42,698 bases of DNA from Gracilibacteraceae bacterium. GTDB taxonomy: Bacteria; Bacillota; Desulfitobacteriia; Desulfitobacteriales; Syntrophobotulaceae. A model generated the notes under the pieces. The model searched no databases and was not told the origin of the DNA. It saw only the letters and a program-made list of their open reading frames with translations. This document shows, piece by piece, positions 1-7,943 of the stretch. The stretch covers positions 1 to 42,698 of the forward strand of contig JAISWK010000189.1 in assembly GCA_031270805.1 (NCBI GenBank). Direction: 5' to 3'. Position 1 is the stretch's first letter; the number at the start of each line of letters is the position of its first letter. The position numbers and the translations under genes are program-made.

Positions 1-107
1 GCACTCTGGCTGCGTTGCCAGAACCCGCAAATACAACCAGTATTAGCGGAACCTGGCGCCTTGCCAGAGTACAAAATTGCTGCGCCAACTGCACAAGTTA
101 TTTATCA
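1..107. repeat. Palindromic 107-bp terminal repeat, left copy
   Basis: This segment recurs at 42592-42698 with only two substitutions (near positions 36 and 85). It folds into nested inverted arms: 3-10 with 63-70, 17-21 with 53-57, 25-28 with 46-49, and 30-34 with 40-44. That makes a long imperfect hairpin followed by about 35 conserved bases. No ORF fits it. It lies just past the stop codon of the last eCIS gene in the window. The likeliest reading is a dispersed REP- or MITE-like repeat at which the assembly broke. Confidence 0.85.
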
Positions 108-115
108 ACAGCTCC

Positions 116-583
116 TTAAACAAAAGCCAGATCCAGGCAGACCAACTCACGATAGGCGATGGTAACCACGTCGGTCAGCAGACCGGAGCGCTCGGCGTTC
201 AGTTCGCCGTAAACTTTTTTGGTGACGGTGCAACCCGTGAAGGTATAGGTGCGCGTCGAAGCGGAAAAATCATCCGCCGCCCGGCTGACAAGCAAGATCA
301 GCGGCAGGATCAGATCGGCCCCTAAAGGGAGCGGGTCGACATAATCCGTGCCGGCGTAGCGTTCCACTTCCAGGTAAAACGGCTTGCTGATCGGCTTGCG
401 CAGCATGTGGACATAATCGTTCAGGCCGCCTTCCTGATATATTTCGTATTCCATCTCCCGGGTGAAAGCGCGGACAGTTTTGCAGGGCAGATCGAACAAG
501 GCTTCCACCCGCAGCATGAAATTGAAATTAACGAGCGGGTTGGCCCCGCTGTTCAGCACCACTATATTCTTGTCGTCGGCCAT
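116..583 (-). CDS. eCIS/phage tail tube protein (gp19-like), second copy
   Basis: This 155-aa protein matches the T4 gp19-like tail tube family of contractile systems, whose hexamers stack into the inner tube pushed out when the sheath contracts. The family pattern is visible: an N-terminal NFNFMLRVEALFDLP strand, a central YEIYQEGGLNDYVHMLRKP stretch and a C-terminal YRELVCLDLAF strand. The ATG at 583 is 3 nt after the stop of the DUF6760 frame, with a GGGATG-type site upstream, so the two are translationally linked. It is clearly diverged from the other tube paralogue at 1229-1735; eCIS loci usually carry two or more tube proteins, one acting as adaptor near the baseplate. The terminal repeat begins 9 nt past its stop. 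Confidence 0.85.
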   Translation of the reverse strand: MADDKNIVVLNSGANPLVNFNFMLRVEALFDLPCKTVRAFTREMEYEIYQEGGLNDYVHMLRKPISKPFYLEVERYAGTDYVDPLPLGADLILPLILLVSRAADDFSASTRTYTFTGCTVTKKVYGELNAERSGLLTDVVTIAYRELVCLDLAFV

Positions 584-586
584 AAT

Positions 587-775
587 TCACATCCCTGGGC
601 GCGGCGGCCGCCCCATATCCAAAATGCTCTTTTCCTTTTTGCGCGAGGGAGTCAGGCTGGCATTGATCTCCGATATTTCCTGGCACCAGCGGCGCCGTTC
701 GTTATGGGTCAGCGACTGCACGTCCTCCCGGCTCCAATGGAAATAATAAGAAACGAAGGCCATCTCCCGGAACAT
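587..775 (-). CDS. DUF6760 family small eCIS protein (probably the frameshift tail of the upstream chaperone)
   Basis: The 62-aa frame contains the DUF6760 core: REMAFVSYYFHWSRED followed by ERRRWCQEISEIN. This small family is found next to tube genes in eCIS loci. The in-frame ATG at 775 falls inside the conserved region: the codons just before it encode LYPEAA, which lines up with the YP-x-x-x-L start I recall for family members. There is no ATG, GTG or TTG at a suitable place upstream and only a weak ribosome-binding site at 775. The frame stays open without a stop back to the A AAT TTT heptamer at 811-817 in the preceding gene. It is therefore probably made mainly as the C-terminal part of a -1 frameshift fusion (about 192 aa), though independent start at 775 cannot be excluded. 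Confidence 0.75.
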   Translation of the reverse strand: MFREMAFVSYYFHWSREDVQSLTHNERRRWCQEISEINASLTPSRKKEKSILDMGRPPRPGM

Positions 776-795
776 CGCCGCTTCCGGGTACAGCG

Positions 796-1164
796 TTATC
801 CCTCGCGCGTAAAATTTAGCGGCGCCTGCGTGACCTTGCCGCAGTCGGGACAGACCACGGTCATGGTCGGCGGCTCGATATTGTTGATCTTCTGGTACAT
901 ATCCTGCAAAAAGGCCAAGTCGGCGGTGAAAAAACGCTCGATCATCGCCGGGGCCAGGCTTTCCATCCCTTCGATCTCCGTGATTACCCTAGACAGAATA
1001 ACTACGGTCAAGTAGGCCGGATTGGCTATGACCCGCGGGTCGCGGGTGGCGTGGATCTCGTCGCCGGCCGTCGCCAGCCGCATCCGGCCCTTGCGGTGAA
1101 CCTGCCCGGCGGAGTCCACATAGCCGCGCGGCAGTTCAAAATCATAAACGGTTACGATCGACAT
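796..1164 (-). CDS. eCIS tail-assembly chaperone-like protein with C-terminal zinc-ribbon cysteines
   Basis: This 122-aa protein belongs to the group annotated as phage tail assembly proteins in eCIS loci. The visible signature is YDFELPRGYVDSAGQVHRKG, then MRLATAGDEI, RDPRVIANPAYLTVVILSRV and FFTADLAFLQDMYQKIN. It ends in a Cys-x-x-Cys motif (VVCPDCGKV). The position between the tube genes matches tail-assembly chaperones, which in phages bind the tape measure before tube growth. The ATG at 1164 has an AGAGGA site 5 nt upstream. Its last codons carry the A AAT TTT heptamer, so a fraction of ribosomes may extend it into DUF6760. Its function here is inferred from context. Confidence 0.75.
   Translation of the reverse strand: MSIVTVYDFELPRGYVDSAGQVHRKGRMRLATAGDEIHATRDPRVIANPAYLTVVILSRVITEIEGMESLAPAMIERFFTADLAFLQDMYQKINNIEPPTMTVVCPDCGKVTQAPLNFTREG
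811..817 (-). promoter_or_regulatory. Candidate -1 ribosomal frameshift slippery heptamer (A AAT TTT)
   Basis: On the minus strand the codons CTA AAT TTT ACG sit five codons before the stop of the 122-aa gene. Together they form a textbook X XXY YYZ heptamer in the right phase. Slipping one base back gives AAA TTT TAC and enters the DUF6760 frame with no stop. Tail-assembly chaperones of long-tailed phages (lambda G/GT) use the same arrangement. Confidence 0.65.
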
Positions 1165-1228
1165 ACTGTCCTCTCAGATCGCTCCGGGCGAAACGAACCG
1201 GGATCCGTTCCGCCCGCCGCGATAAGCG

Positions 1229-1735
1229 TCAGTTCGGAATGGTCAATTCCTCGTAAGCGATTTCTACGGACTCTATCGCCACCTCGCTTGTGCTGGCGTT
1301 AAGATCGGGCCCCGTATATTTTGCCACCCAGGCGTCCTGGAGAATCCAGATCACCGGGCCGGACGTTGTCATGACTACGCTGCTCGGCGCGCCGGCGGTG
1401 ATGTCGATCAATTCGATCGTGACATTATGACGCGGAGTGCCTCTTTCCCGCCGCTCGCTCACACAGGCGATCACCCAGTCTTTGAAGGCTTGGGAACGGG
1501 TGTAGCCCATTTTCAAGGTCAAATTGCCATGTTTTACCAATCCCTGAATCTTGACCGGCGCGAGACTGTTGGCGTTGCCCTGCCGGAACTCGATCACGTC
1601 CACCGAAGCGTCTACGCCCGTGACTTCGTTAAAAGCGGCCACGCCGCTGATGCTGTCCACCGTGACCAGGAAATTCATCTTGGTCAGCGGATAATGCAAT
1701 GATACTGAGTTTTGTGCTTGCCCTTCGTCTGCCAC
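1229..1735 (-). CDS. eCIS/phage tail tube protein (gp19-like), first copy
   Basis: This 168-aa tail tube protein carries the gp19-family features YPLTKMNFLVTVDSISGVAAFNEVTG, the central VKHGNLTLKMGYTRS and the RHNVTIELID strand. It is placed right after the sheath, the usual Afp/PVC order (sheath then tube), and is the likely main inner-tube subunit. The start is a GTG at 1735 with a GGAGG site 8 nt away. The next gene, the assembly chaperone, begins about 65 nt downstream. Confidence 0.88.
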   Translation of the reverse strand: MADEGQAQNSVSLHYPLTKMNFLVTVDSISGVAAFNEVTGVDASVDVIEFRQGNANSLAPVKIQGLVKHGNLTLKMGYTRSQAFKDWVIACVSERRERGTPRHNVTIELIDITAGAPSSVVMTTSGPVIWILQDAWVAKYTGPDLNASTSEVAIESVEIAYEELTIPN

Positions 1736-1792
1736 TAGGATATCCTCCCCTCAACAATTAGTTCATAAAGCGCCGCTTAACTTAGGTTACGA

Positions 1793-3493
1793 TTATTCTC
1801 CCTCGGCCGCGGCTTCCGAGGTAAACTGGGTCAGCCGGAAAATCACGAATTCCGCCGGCCTGGAAGGCGCGATCCCGATATTGCAGATCAGGCGGCCGTT
1901 CAGGATATCGTCCTGACTCATCGTCGTCGGCCCGATCTCGACAAAATAGGCCTCGGCGGAACTGGCCCCGGCCAGCATACCGCTGCGGTAAAGCGTTTCC
2001 AGGAAAGAACTCACCGTCAGCTGCACCCGAGCCCAGAGCGAAGTATTGTTTGGCTCAAACACCACCCAGTTGGTGGCGAGTTTGATGCTTTGCTCGACAA
2101 AGATGAAGAGGCGGCGGACATTAACGTACTTGAAAGCGGAGTTGGAACTCGCGGTGCGCGCTCCCCAGACGCGGATGCCCTGCCCGGGCAAAGCCCTGAT
2201 CAGGTTGACCCCGGCGGGATTGAGCAGATCCTGCTCCCCGGCCGTATAGCCGACTGACAGACCGGTGCAGGCGACGGTCTCGTTCGCTGGCGCCTTGTGG
2301 ACGCCGCGGCTGACGTCCGTGCGGGAAAACACACCGGCCACCGCGCCGCTCGGCGGTATGAAGCCGGGTTTTTTGGCCTCGCGGTCAAAAACCTGAATCC
2401 ACGGATGATAAAAAGCGGTGTAGGTGCTATCGAGCAAGTTGCGGTAATCAATGATTTCCCCTGTTTTCACCAGCTCCCTGGGTATGTCCAGGATGGCGAA
2501 GCAGCTTTTTTCCCGCTCACAAAAAGCCGCCAGGGAGGCGACGACCTCCGGGATCGTGACGCCCGGCGCCGCGATCAGGCTGACATCGTTATTGCCGACA
2601 AAGGCCTGCAGACCGGTTCTTTGTCCCGGCCCCCCGTCCGTGCCGATAAAAGTGCCGGCGTTGACTTCGGCCAGCGAACCGTCGCTGCCTCCGGCAAAAG
2701 CGATCGTGCCTTTCACCGCCCCGGGGCCGAAAATAGCGCTGACCGGGCTGGTGATTTCGGTAAAGGGGTCGAGGGTGGCGACGACCAGCGAACTGGCCGC
2801 CAGTCTCTTGCCGAGATAGGCCGAGGAAGCCTCGTTCAGCGTCACGCCCGCGTAGGTCTCCACATCGGCGCCGCTGCGGACAGTCACGTCCATTTCGACG
2901 GAATAGACGAGGTACTTCGGGATGATCGCGGTGTCGACGGGGTTTTTGCCGAAGGGCGCCTCAAAAGTGACGACATTTTCCGATAGGGAAACGATCCGGT
3001 TGACCTCGCCGGCAAATTCCACGACGTCCCCCTCCCGGAACCCGGCCGTGGATTTGGCCGTAAAGACGGTTTCGCTTTCGGCGGCGATCAATTGCAATTT
3101 GCGCTTGTTCGTGGTGATAAAACTGATGCTGATCTTGTTGCCCCATTTTCCCTCGTTGGCCGCCCGGAGATGGAGGATCCCCTGCGTGGCCGCCGCGGTT
3201 TTGGCGTCCTCGGGAATGACGCGGCTGATGAAGCAGCGGGTGCCGCCATTGACAAAAAACTGTTCCACCGCCAGCGGCAGGTAACGCAGTTCGCCGTGAG
3301 TGTGCTCCGGCAAATAAGAGCCGTACTGCCGCGTAAAATCGGCAAAATTGGTGACGAGCCCCGGCGCCCCGATCGTAGGGCCTTTGGCCGTCAGGCCGAT
3401 AAAGCCCGCCGTACTCGTGCCAACCCCTTCAATGGATCGCGGGGAAGAATCATATTCTTCCACATATACGCCCGGAGAAAGATATTCTGGCAT
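1793..3493 (-). CDS. eCIS contractile tail sheath protein
   Basis: This 566-aa sheath protein has the canonical N-terminus YLSPGVYVEEYDSSPRSI and GVGTSTAGFIGLTAKGP, where the linker that interlocks neighbouring subunits resides. It ends in the conserved C-terminal domain (SLWARVQLTVSSFLETLYRSG, then IAPSRPAEFVIFRL). Length and ends match complete sheath proteins. The middle, about residues 110-330, is the variable surface-exposed region. Contraction of the polymerised sheath drives the tube into the target. Only one sheath gene is present here, whereas Afp and PVC carry three paralogues, so this belongs to the simpler eCIS lineages. Confidence 0.95.
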   Translation of the reverse strand: MPEYLSPGVYVEEYDSSPRSIEGVGTSTAGFIGLTAKGPTIGAPGLVTNFADFTRQYGSYLPEHTHGELRYLPLAVEQFFVNGGTRCFISRVIPEDAKTAAATQGILHLRAANEGKWGNKISISFITTNKRKLQLIAAESETVFTAKSTAGFREGDVVEFAGEVNRIVSLSENVVTFEAPFGKNPVDTAIIPKYLVYSVEMDVTVRSGADVETYAGVTLNEASSAYLGKRLAASSLVVATLDPFTEITSPVSAIFGPGAVKGTIAFAGGSDGSLAEVNAGTFIGTDGGPGQRTGLQAFVGNNDVSLIAAPGVTIPEVVASLAAFCEREKSCFAILDIPRELVKTGEIIDYRNLLDSTYTAFYHPWIQVFDREAKKPGFIPPSGAVAGVFSRTDVSRGVHKAPANETVACTGLSVGYTAGEQDLLNPAGVNLIRALPGQGIRVWGARTASSNSAFKYVNVRRLFIFVEQSIKLATNWVVFEPNNTSLWARVQLTVSSFLETLYRSGMLAGASSAEAYFVEIGPTTMSQDDILNGRLICNIGIAPSRPAEFVIFRLTQFTSEAAAEGE

Positions 3494-3557
3494 AATTTCT
3501 TCGGTTCAGACCCGTAGCCTGAACCATCCTCCCTTCATGGAAACTGACGTTCGATGC

Positions 3558-3938
3558 TCAATACAGAACCTTGGTCTGGCCGGGAGCGACGATACTGATG
3601 GAGCCGCCGTACGCGCACAGCAGCCGCCCTTCGCCGGACAATCCCGGCGTGCCGCCGATCAGAGGGCCTTTGCTCCCCAGCCAGGCGCCCACGGGAACCG
3701 GGATACAAGGCTGCGGGGTCAGCACCCCCAGCGCCGCAGCCGTGGCGGCGGCGACTGTGGGGTTGGACGGGGTTGTGCAAAGCCCGCAGGGCGATATCGC
3801 GGTCATTGGCGCCACGTCGCTGATTGTGGCGGCCGGCATCCCCGCCGCCAGCACGCTCGCTTTCCCCGCTTTCAACACGCCGGGAACAGTACCGAACGAG
3901 CAGACGTAAGTCGCGCCGCTGACTACGGCCAGGCCCAT
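3558..3938 (-). CDS. DUF4280 PAAR-like protein (spike tip)
   Basis: This 126-aa glycine/proline-rich protein fits the DUF4280 PAAR-like family. It starts with VVSGATYVCSFGTVPG, continues with ATISDVAPMTAISPCGLC, and ends in LCAYGGSISIVAPGQ. PAAR-like proteins cap the puncturing spike and can carry effectors. Five spaced cysteines are visible; the classic PAAR histidines are absent, as expected for the DUF4280 variant. The start at 3938 has an excellent GGAGGAAATT ribosome-binding site. It lies between the sheath and an Ig-like protein inside the operon. Confidence 0.85.
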   Translation of the reverse strand: MGLAVVSGATYVCSFGTVPGVLKAGKASVLAAGMPAATISDVAPMTAISPCGLCTTPSNPTVAAATAAALGVLTPQPCIPVPVGAWLGSKGPLIGGTPGLSGEGRLLCAYGGSISIVAPGQTKVLY

Positions 3939-3950
3939 AATTTCCTCCTT

Positions 3951-4718
3951 TCATTCTTGCTGCACCGCGCGTAAAAATTCATCCTGATTCCAAGCGGCCG
4001 GTTTATTGAAATCCACCCCGGCGAATTTATCCGCTTCGTTCAGGCGGAGGCGCACGATCCAACGGTTGCCGGCCGCGTTTTTTCGCACCCGGAGCAAGTA
4101 ATCTCCCTCCGGACCGGTTATGCCGGCGACGACGGGCGTCAGGGGCAGGTTGACGAGGCCTCTGAGGGTCAAAGACCGGTCGGTTTTCAATGTCCCGTCC
4201 GGGGAATACCCTTCCGGCGCAAAGGGGACATAACGGGTTTCGGCGGTCTGGACGAGAGCGTAAAGCGCGCGTTCAAACTCCAGCCGATGCGGATTGAAAA
4301 CAGTGAGCCGGCGGCGGCGCGCGTCGTAATGCTTGACCCGACAGGCGGTGTCGTCCGCACTGACCGCGTCGATGGCGGTGAGACCGGGCAGGCGCCCCGC
4401 CAGGGAGAAGTACAGCCCCGCCGTGCGCAGATCTTCCTCCGGCACCAGTTCCAACCGGAGATCGGGCGGGCTGACGCCCGGCGCTTCCAGGAGGATGCGC
4501 CGCCGGGCCGGTACATAGCCGCGGGCCCGGACTTCCAGGTCGTAATCCTGGGCCAGGAGGGCCGGATCCGTGTAGATAAAAAAGCCGTTTGTTTTGCGCC
4601 GCGGGCTTTTTTCCGTCCCATTTACCCAAAAAGTCACGTCGTTTTCCACCCCTCTGCCGTCGGTGACATCCGACAGACGCACGGCCAGGGCTAATTGATG
4701 TTTGATCACAGCCGGCAT
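3951..4718 (-). CDS. eCIS-linked protein with PEGA/carboxypeptidase-regulatory-like beta domain
   Basis: I do not recognise a defined family for this 255-aa protein. Residues 1-90 (QLALAVRLSDVTDGRG, VTFWVNG, NGFFIYTDPALLAQDYDLEVRARGYV) read like a beta-sandwich module of the PEGA or CarboxypepD_reg type. Residues 100-255 look like a second beta-rich domain. No signal peptide or membrane segment is seen, so it is probably cytoplasmic and particle-associated like its neighbours. The ATG at 4718 has a GGGAGG site. It sits between the Pvc16-like and PAAR-like genes, so a structural or adaptor role in the injection particle is a reasonable inference. Confidence 0.6.
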   Translation of the reverse strand: MPAVIKHQLALAVRLSDVTDGRGVENDVTFWVNGTEKSPRRKTNGFFIYTDPALLAQDYDLEVRARGYVPARRRILLEAPGVSPPDLRLELVPEEDLRTAGLYFSLAGRLPGLTAIDAVSADDTACRVKHYDARRRRLTVFNPHRLEFERALYALVQTAETRYVPFAPEGYSPDGTLKTDRSLTLRGLVNLPLTPVVAGITGPEGDYLLRVRKNAAGNRWIVRLRLNEADKFAGVDFNKPAAWNQDEFLRAVQQE

Positions 4719-4745
4719 GGTTCGCCTCCCTTCCTTTCCGCCTTG

Positions 4746-5333
4746 TCAATCAAGGCTCTCGCCCCGCACGGCGAGGGTAATGACCGCCTCGCGCACCGGC
4801 ACGGTTTCCACGACAATTTCGCTGGAGAGAAAAACCGGCGCCGCCTTATAAAACAGGCTGACCTGGTATGGTTTATTGATGGCCGACCAGACGCGCACTT
4901 TTTCCTCCAGGGCAATCTTGGCCGGGGCCAGGATAACGGGCGCTTCCTCATATTCCAGCCAGGACTGGAGGGTGTTGGGGGAGATGGAGCTGGTGTCGTT
5001 GAGAATTTGCGCGGCCCGACCGATGATTTTTTGAATATCGTGCGCCTTCAGACCCATCTGGGAAGAGCCGTTGATAAAAAGCATATAGAACAGGCTGTAC
5101 GGTTTGGGGGCTTTTTTCAGGCGCAGGCGCCCCGTCCGTATCGGCCCCGACGCTATTTCTCCTTCCTCGCGGATATCATAAAGGTAGAGGCCGAGGATAT
5201 AGTCCACGTCCTGCTCCGCCGGCGAGGAAACATCAATATTGTTCGGCGAGGGGATCGGTTCGGGACACATTTTCTCCCGCAGCATCCGGACGATATGGGC
5301 GCTGATATCGGAAATGATCGGGTAGTCGGCCAA
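4746..5333 (-). CDS. DUF4255 / Pvc16-like tail terminator (cap) protein
   Basis: This 195-aa protein matches the DUF4255 (Pvc16 N-terminal) family. It has the typical ISDISAHIVRMLREKM start, VDYILGLYLYDIREEGE, PYSLFYMLFINGSSQMGLKAHDI and a C-terminal beta segment. Afp16/Pvc16 caps the distal end of tube and sheath and sets particle length. The start appears to be TTG at 5333, with an AAAGGAG site 8 nt upstream. Downstream genes follow with short gaps, consistent with a single transcript. Confidence 0.88.
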   Translation of the reverse strand: MADYPIISDISAHIVRMLREKMCPEPIPSPNNIDVSSPAEQDVDYILGLYLYDIREEGEIASGPIRTGRLRLKKAPKPYSLFYMLFINGSSQMGLKAHDIQKIIGRAAQILNDTSSISPNTLQSWLEYEEAPVILAPAKIALEEKVRVWSAINKPYQVSLFYKAAPVFLSSEIVVETVPVREAVITLAVRGESLD

Positions 5334-5363
5334 AAGGGGGCTCCTTTCCGGTTCGGGCCGCGC

Positions 5364-7943
5364 TCAGGCGGCGCCGGCCGCGCTCAGCAGGCGGCTCAAG
5401 AGTTCGGCGGCGAGATTATCCGCGCCGGTCGTGACCAGGAGGGCGTAGTCCGTGCCCGGCACCGGTTCGCTCCGCAGTGCGAAAACGTCAAAAACATAGT
5501 CTGCGGGCAAGTATAATTCGCCTTGATATTTGGCGGGAAAAGTCATGTAGGCCAAGTCTTTCCCGTCCCGGCCCATGACGATTTCCGTCGAGTAAACGGT
5601 GAAAAAGTAGTAGTCGCCGCCCCGGGCCAGGGCGCCGCCGTTCAGATTGCTGTTCCAGACATAGCGCATTTTCAGTTGGGCGGCGATGAGGCGGGCCGGG
5701 ATATAGCGGCGGCCGTTCTCACTCAAATCACGGAAAACCAGTGGGTTGCCGGCTTCCACCTGCCGCTGCGCCTCCCCGCGCGCCGCGCCGGCCATGTCTT
5801 CGCTCGCCAGTTCCGCGGCGCAGGCCGCCAGCGCCTGAATCAGCACGGCGCTCTCCTCGTCGGGGCTCAAAGCCGCCGCCCCGCTGCTGTCGCCGATGAT
5901 GCCGGCGTCAAAGGTTCGCGTCCCGCCGCTGTCGCCGCTGAAAAACATATCGGCGGCCGCAGCGGCGGCGGCGGGGGAGAGACCGCCCGCCGCCGCCTGA
6001 TTATAAGCGTCGCGGTTATCCATGATCAAAGCCTCCGCCGCAGCGACGGCGGCGGCAAAATCCTGGCGCCCCTCCAGATCCCGCTGCCGGGTCATAGTCG
6101 CCCGCAAATCCTCCAGCAGGGGAAAAATCGCGGCGTAATTGGCGGGGAGCAGGGCGCCCAGCGTGTCGATGGCGGAGAGCAAATCGCTCATACTCCCCCC
6201 GTTCGCGCCCACGCCCCCCGCGCCCGCAGCGCTCAGTTCACTGATCAGGCTTTGGGCCGCCGCCAGCGTGTCCGCCGCGGCGGAGGCCGCCGCCGCGCCG
6301 CTGCCGCTCCCGCCGCCGCCCGGTATATTCGCCAGTTGGGTGTCCAGGGCCGCTATTTGATCCTGGAGGGCCTGAGCGGCGGTCAGGTCATCGTTATCCA
6401 GGGCGGAGAGCAGCTCCGTCCGCAGGGCGTCTTTTTGGGCCAGGAGCTTGTCCGTTTCCCCGCCGCCCATGAGCAGTTCCACCTCGCGCCGAAGCGTGGT
6501 CAGAAAATAGATATGGGCGTCCAGGGAAGCGCCGGCGCCGGCGGCAAAAGTATCGGCCGGGATCGCCGCTCCGTATTCCTCCGTCTGAGCCAGCCGGTCG
6601 TCCAGAAAGGCCAGTCCGCCGTCTCCGTCCAGGCGCGATACGGCGGCGCTGATCAAAAACTCCAGTTCGCTTTGGCTGATGGTCAGGCCGTTGCGGGCTT
6701 TTTGCCTGATACTGTCCAGCAAAACCCCGGCTGAGTTTTGGCCGACGGCCGCGGCGTACTCCGCGTTTTCTCCGCCGGAGAGGGCGGAGCGGTAAGCCGT
6801 CGTCGCCGCCGGCAGCAACCGTTCGTCCAGCAGGGCGCGTTCACCGGTCTGGTCCACGATCCGGTCGTTTTGGATATTATCCAGCATGACGATCTGAGCC
6901 GTACTGACGTCACAGGCGTTGTGCAGGCCGTTCCCGGCCTCGGCGATCAGGCGGAGGCAGATTTCGTAGCGCAGCGCCGCGATGATCGTCGTCCCGGCGG
7001 CCAGCATTTGCCCGCTGTAGGTATTATAGGAAGACGTGACATTAGCAAGGCTGTCGTTGGCCGCCGTCTGCAGATTGGGATCACCGCCGCTCTGCGCGCC
7101 GCCGTCCTCCTCGTCCTCGCCCTCCGGGTCCGTCACGCTCTGCAATGAAATGGAAAAATTAGTCAGCGCGCCGTCCAAAATGCTCATCACCTCCGCCCGC
7201 CGGGAGGCGTCAACGGCTTCCATAACGCTCTGCACCGTATCGACGGAGGCCGCCGTCGCGTTATTGGCGGTCAGAACGTCCAGGTAGGACTGCAGGGCGG
7301 CCAGGTTGGCGTCGGCGGTCTGCGTGGCGTCATTGCGCACGTCTGTCTGGAAAAAATTGGCAGTCAAGGCGATATTTTTCTGTCCGTATTCGCTGTCGGC
7401 CTGCAATTCCCGTATCAGGTCGTACTGGGTTTTAAGCGGCAGCAGCTCGACCATGGCTTCCAGGTCGTAGGGCGAGTAAATGTCAAAGACATTGACCGGG
7501 CTGTTCGTGCGCAGGTCATGGGTGACGCCGTCCGCTCCGGTGCGGTGGGTCATAAAAAGGGCGGCGATCTCGGCGTTGTCGACCGGCACGCCGGCGGTCG
7601 TTATGTCGGTGAGGGCGGAGGCGGTGGAAATGTTGAACCAGGCGCCGTTCGCCAGCTCGCTTTTATAATAGGTGCTGTCCTGGCCCGAATCTTCCGCCGA
7701 CTGGCGGGCCACGCCGTAAAGGGTATCGGTCAGGGCGCTGAGATGGACCAGGTGCGAGCCGATGATCAAGGTCGAGTTTTCAACGGCGGCCGGGTCGATA
7801 TGGACGGCTGTGTCCTCGTTCCAGACGGCGCTCGAGGGCGTGACGCTCAGCAGGAGCAGACAGGCGATAATCAGCGCGGCCCCGGCGGCGTTCCTGACTG
7901 TAAGTTTGGGCAACGGATGGTTCCCCCTTTCTCCTTCCCTCAT
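5364..7943 (-). CDS. Large secreted alpha-helical protein with C-terminal copper-amine-oxidase-N/stalk-like domain
   Basis: This 859-aa protein begins with a signal-peptide-like segment (AAGAALIIACLLLL, then SVTPSSA). The body is Ala/Asp/Leu-rich and largely helical, with a Gly/Ser linker near residues 545-560 and several alanine-rich low-complexity runs. Residues about 765-840 (RRYIPARLIAAQLKMRYVW, VMGRDGKDLAYM, LYLPADYVFDVFAL) resemble the copper amine oxidase N-terminal/stalk repeat common on Clostridia cell-surface proteins. The ATG at 7943 overlaps the preceding stop as ATGA. A TTG ten codons further in, behind a GGGGG run, would leave a cleaner signal peptide. A cell-envelope role beside an eCIS is unusual; function unknown. 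Confidence 0.6.
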   Translation of the reverse strand: MREGERGNHPLPKLTVRNAAGAALIIACLLLLSVTPSSAVWNEDTAVHIDPAAVENSTLIIGSHLVHLSALTDTLYGVARQSAEDSGQDSTYYKSELANGAWFNISTASALTDITTAGVPVDNAEIAALFMTHRTGADGVTHDLRTNSPVNVFDIYSPYDLEAMVELLPLKTQYDLIRELQADSEYGQKNIALTANFFQTDVRNDATQTADANLAALQSYLDVLTANNATAASVDTVQSVMEAVDASRRAEVMSILDGALTNFSISLQSVTDPEGEDEEDGGAQSGGDPNLQTAANDSLANVTSSYNTYSGQMLAAGTTIIAALRYEICLRLIAEAGNGLHNACDVSTAQIVMLDNIQNDRIVDQTGERALLDERLLPAATTAYRSALSGGENAEYAAAVGQNSAGVLLDSIRQKARNGLTISQSELEFLISAAVSRLDGDGGLAFLDDRLAQTEEYGAAIPADTFAAGAGASLDAHIYFLTTLRREVELLMGGGETDKLLAQKDALRTELLSALDNDDLTAAQALQDQIAALDTQLANIPGGGGSGSGAAAASAAADTLAAAQSLISELSAAGAGGVGANGGSMSDLLSAIDTLGALLPANYAAIFPLLEDLRATMTRQRDLEGRQDFAAAVAAAEALIMDNRDAYNQAAAGGLSPAAAAAAADMFFSGDSGGTRTFDAGIIGDSSGAAALSPDEESAVLIQALAACAAELASEDMAGAARGEAQRQVEAGNPLVFRDLSENGRRYIPARLIAAQLKMRYVWNSNLNGGALARGGDYYFFTVYSTEIVMGRDGKDLAYMTFPAKYQGELYLPADYVFDVFALRSEPVPGTDYALLVTTGADNLAAELLSRLLSAAGAA

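Noticed and set aside
116-5333. Ordinary contractile-tail prophage
   Set aside because: DUF4255/Pvc16-like, DUF4280 and DUF6760 proteins with two gp19-type tubes are the eCIS set; no head, portal or lysis genes are present in the window.
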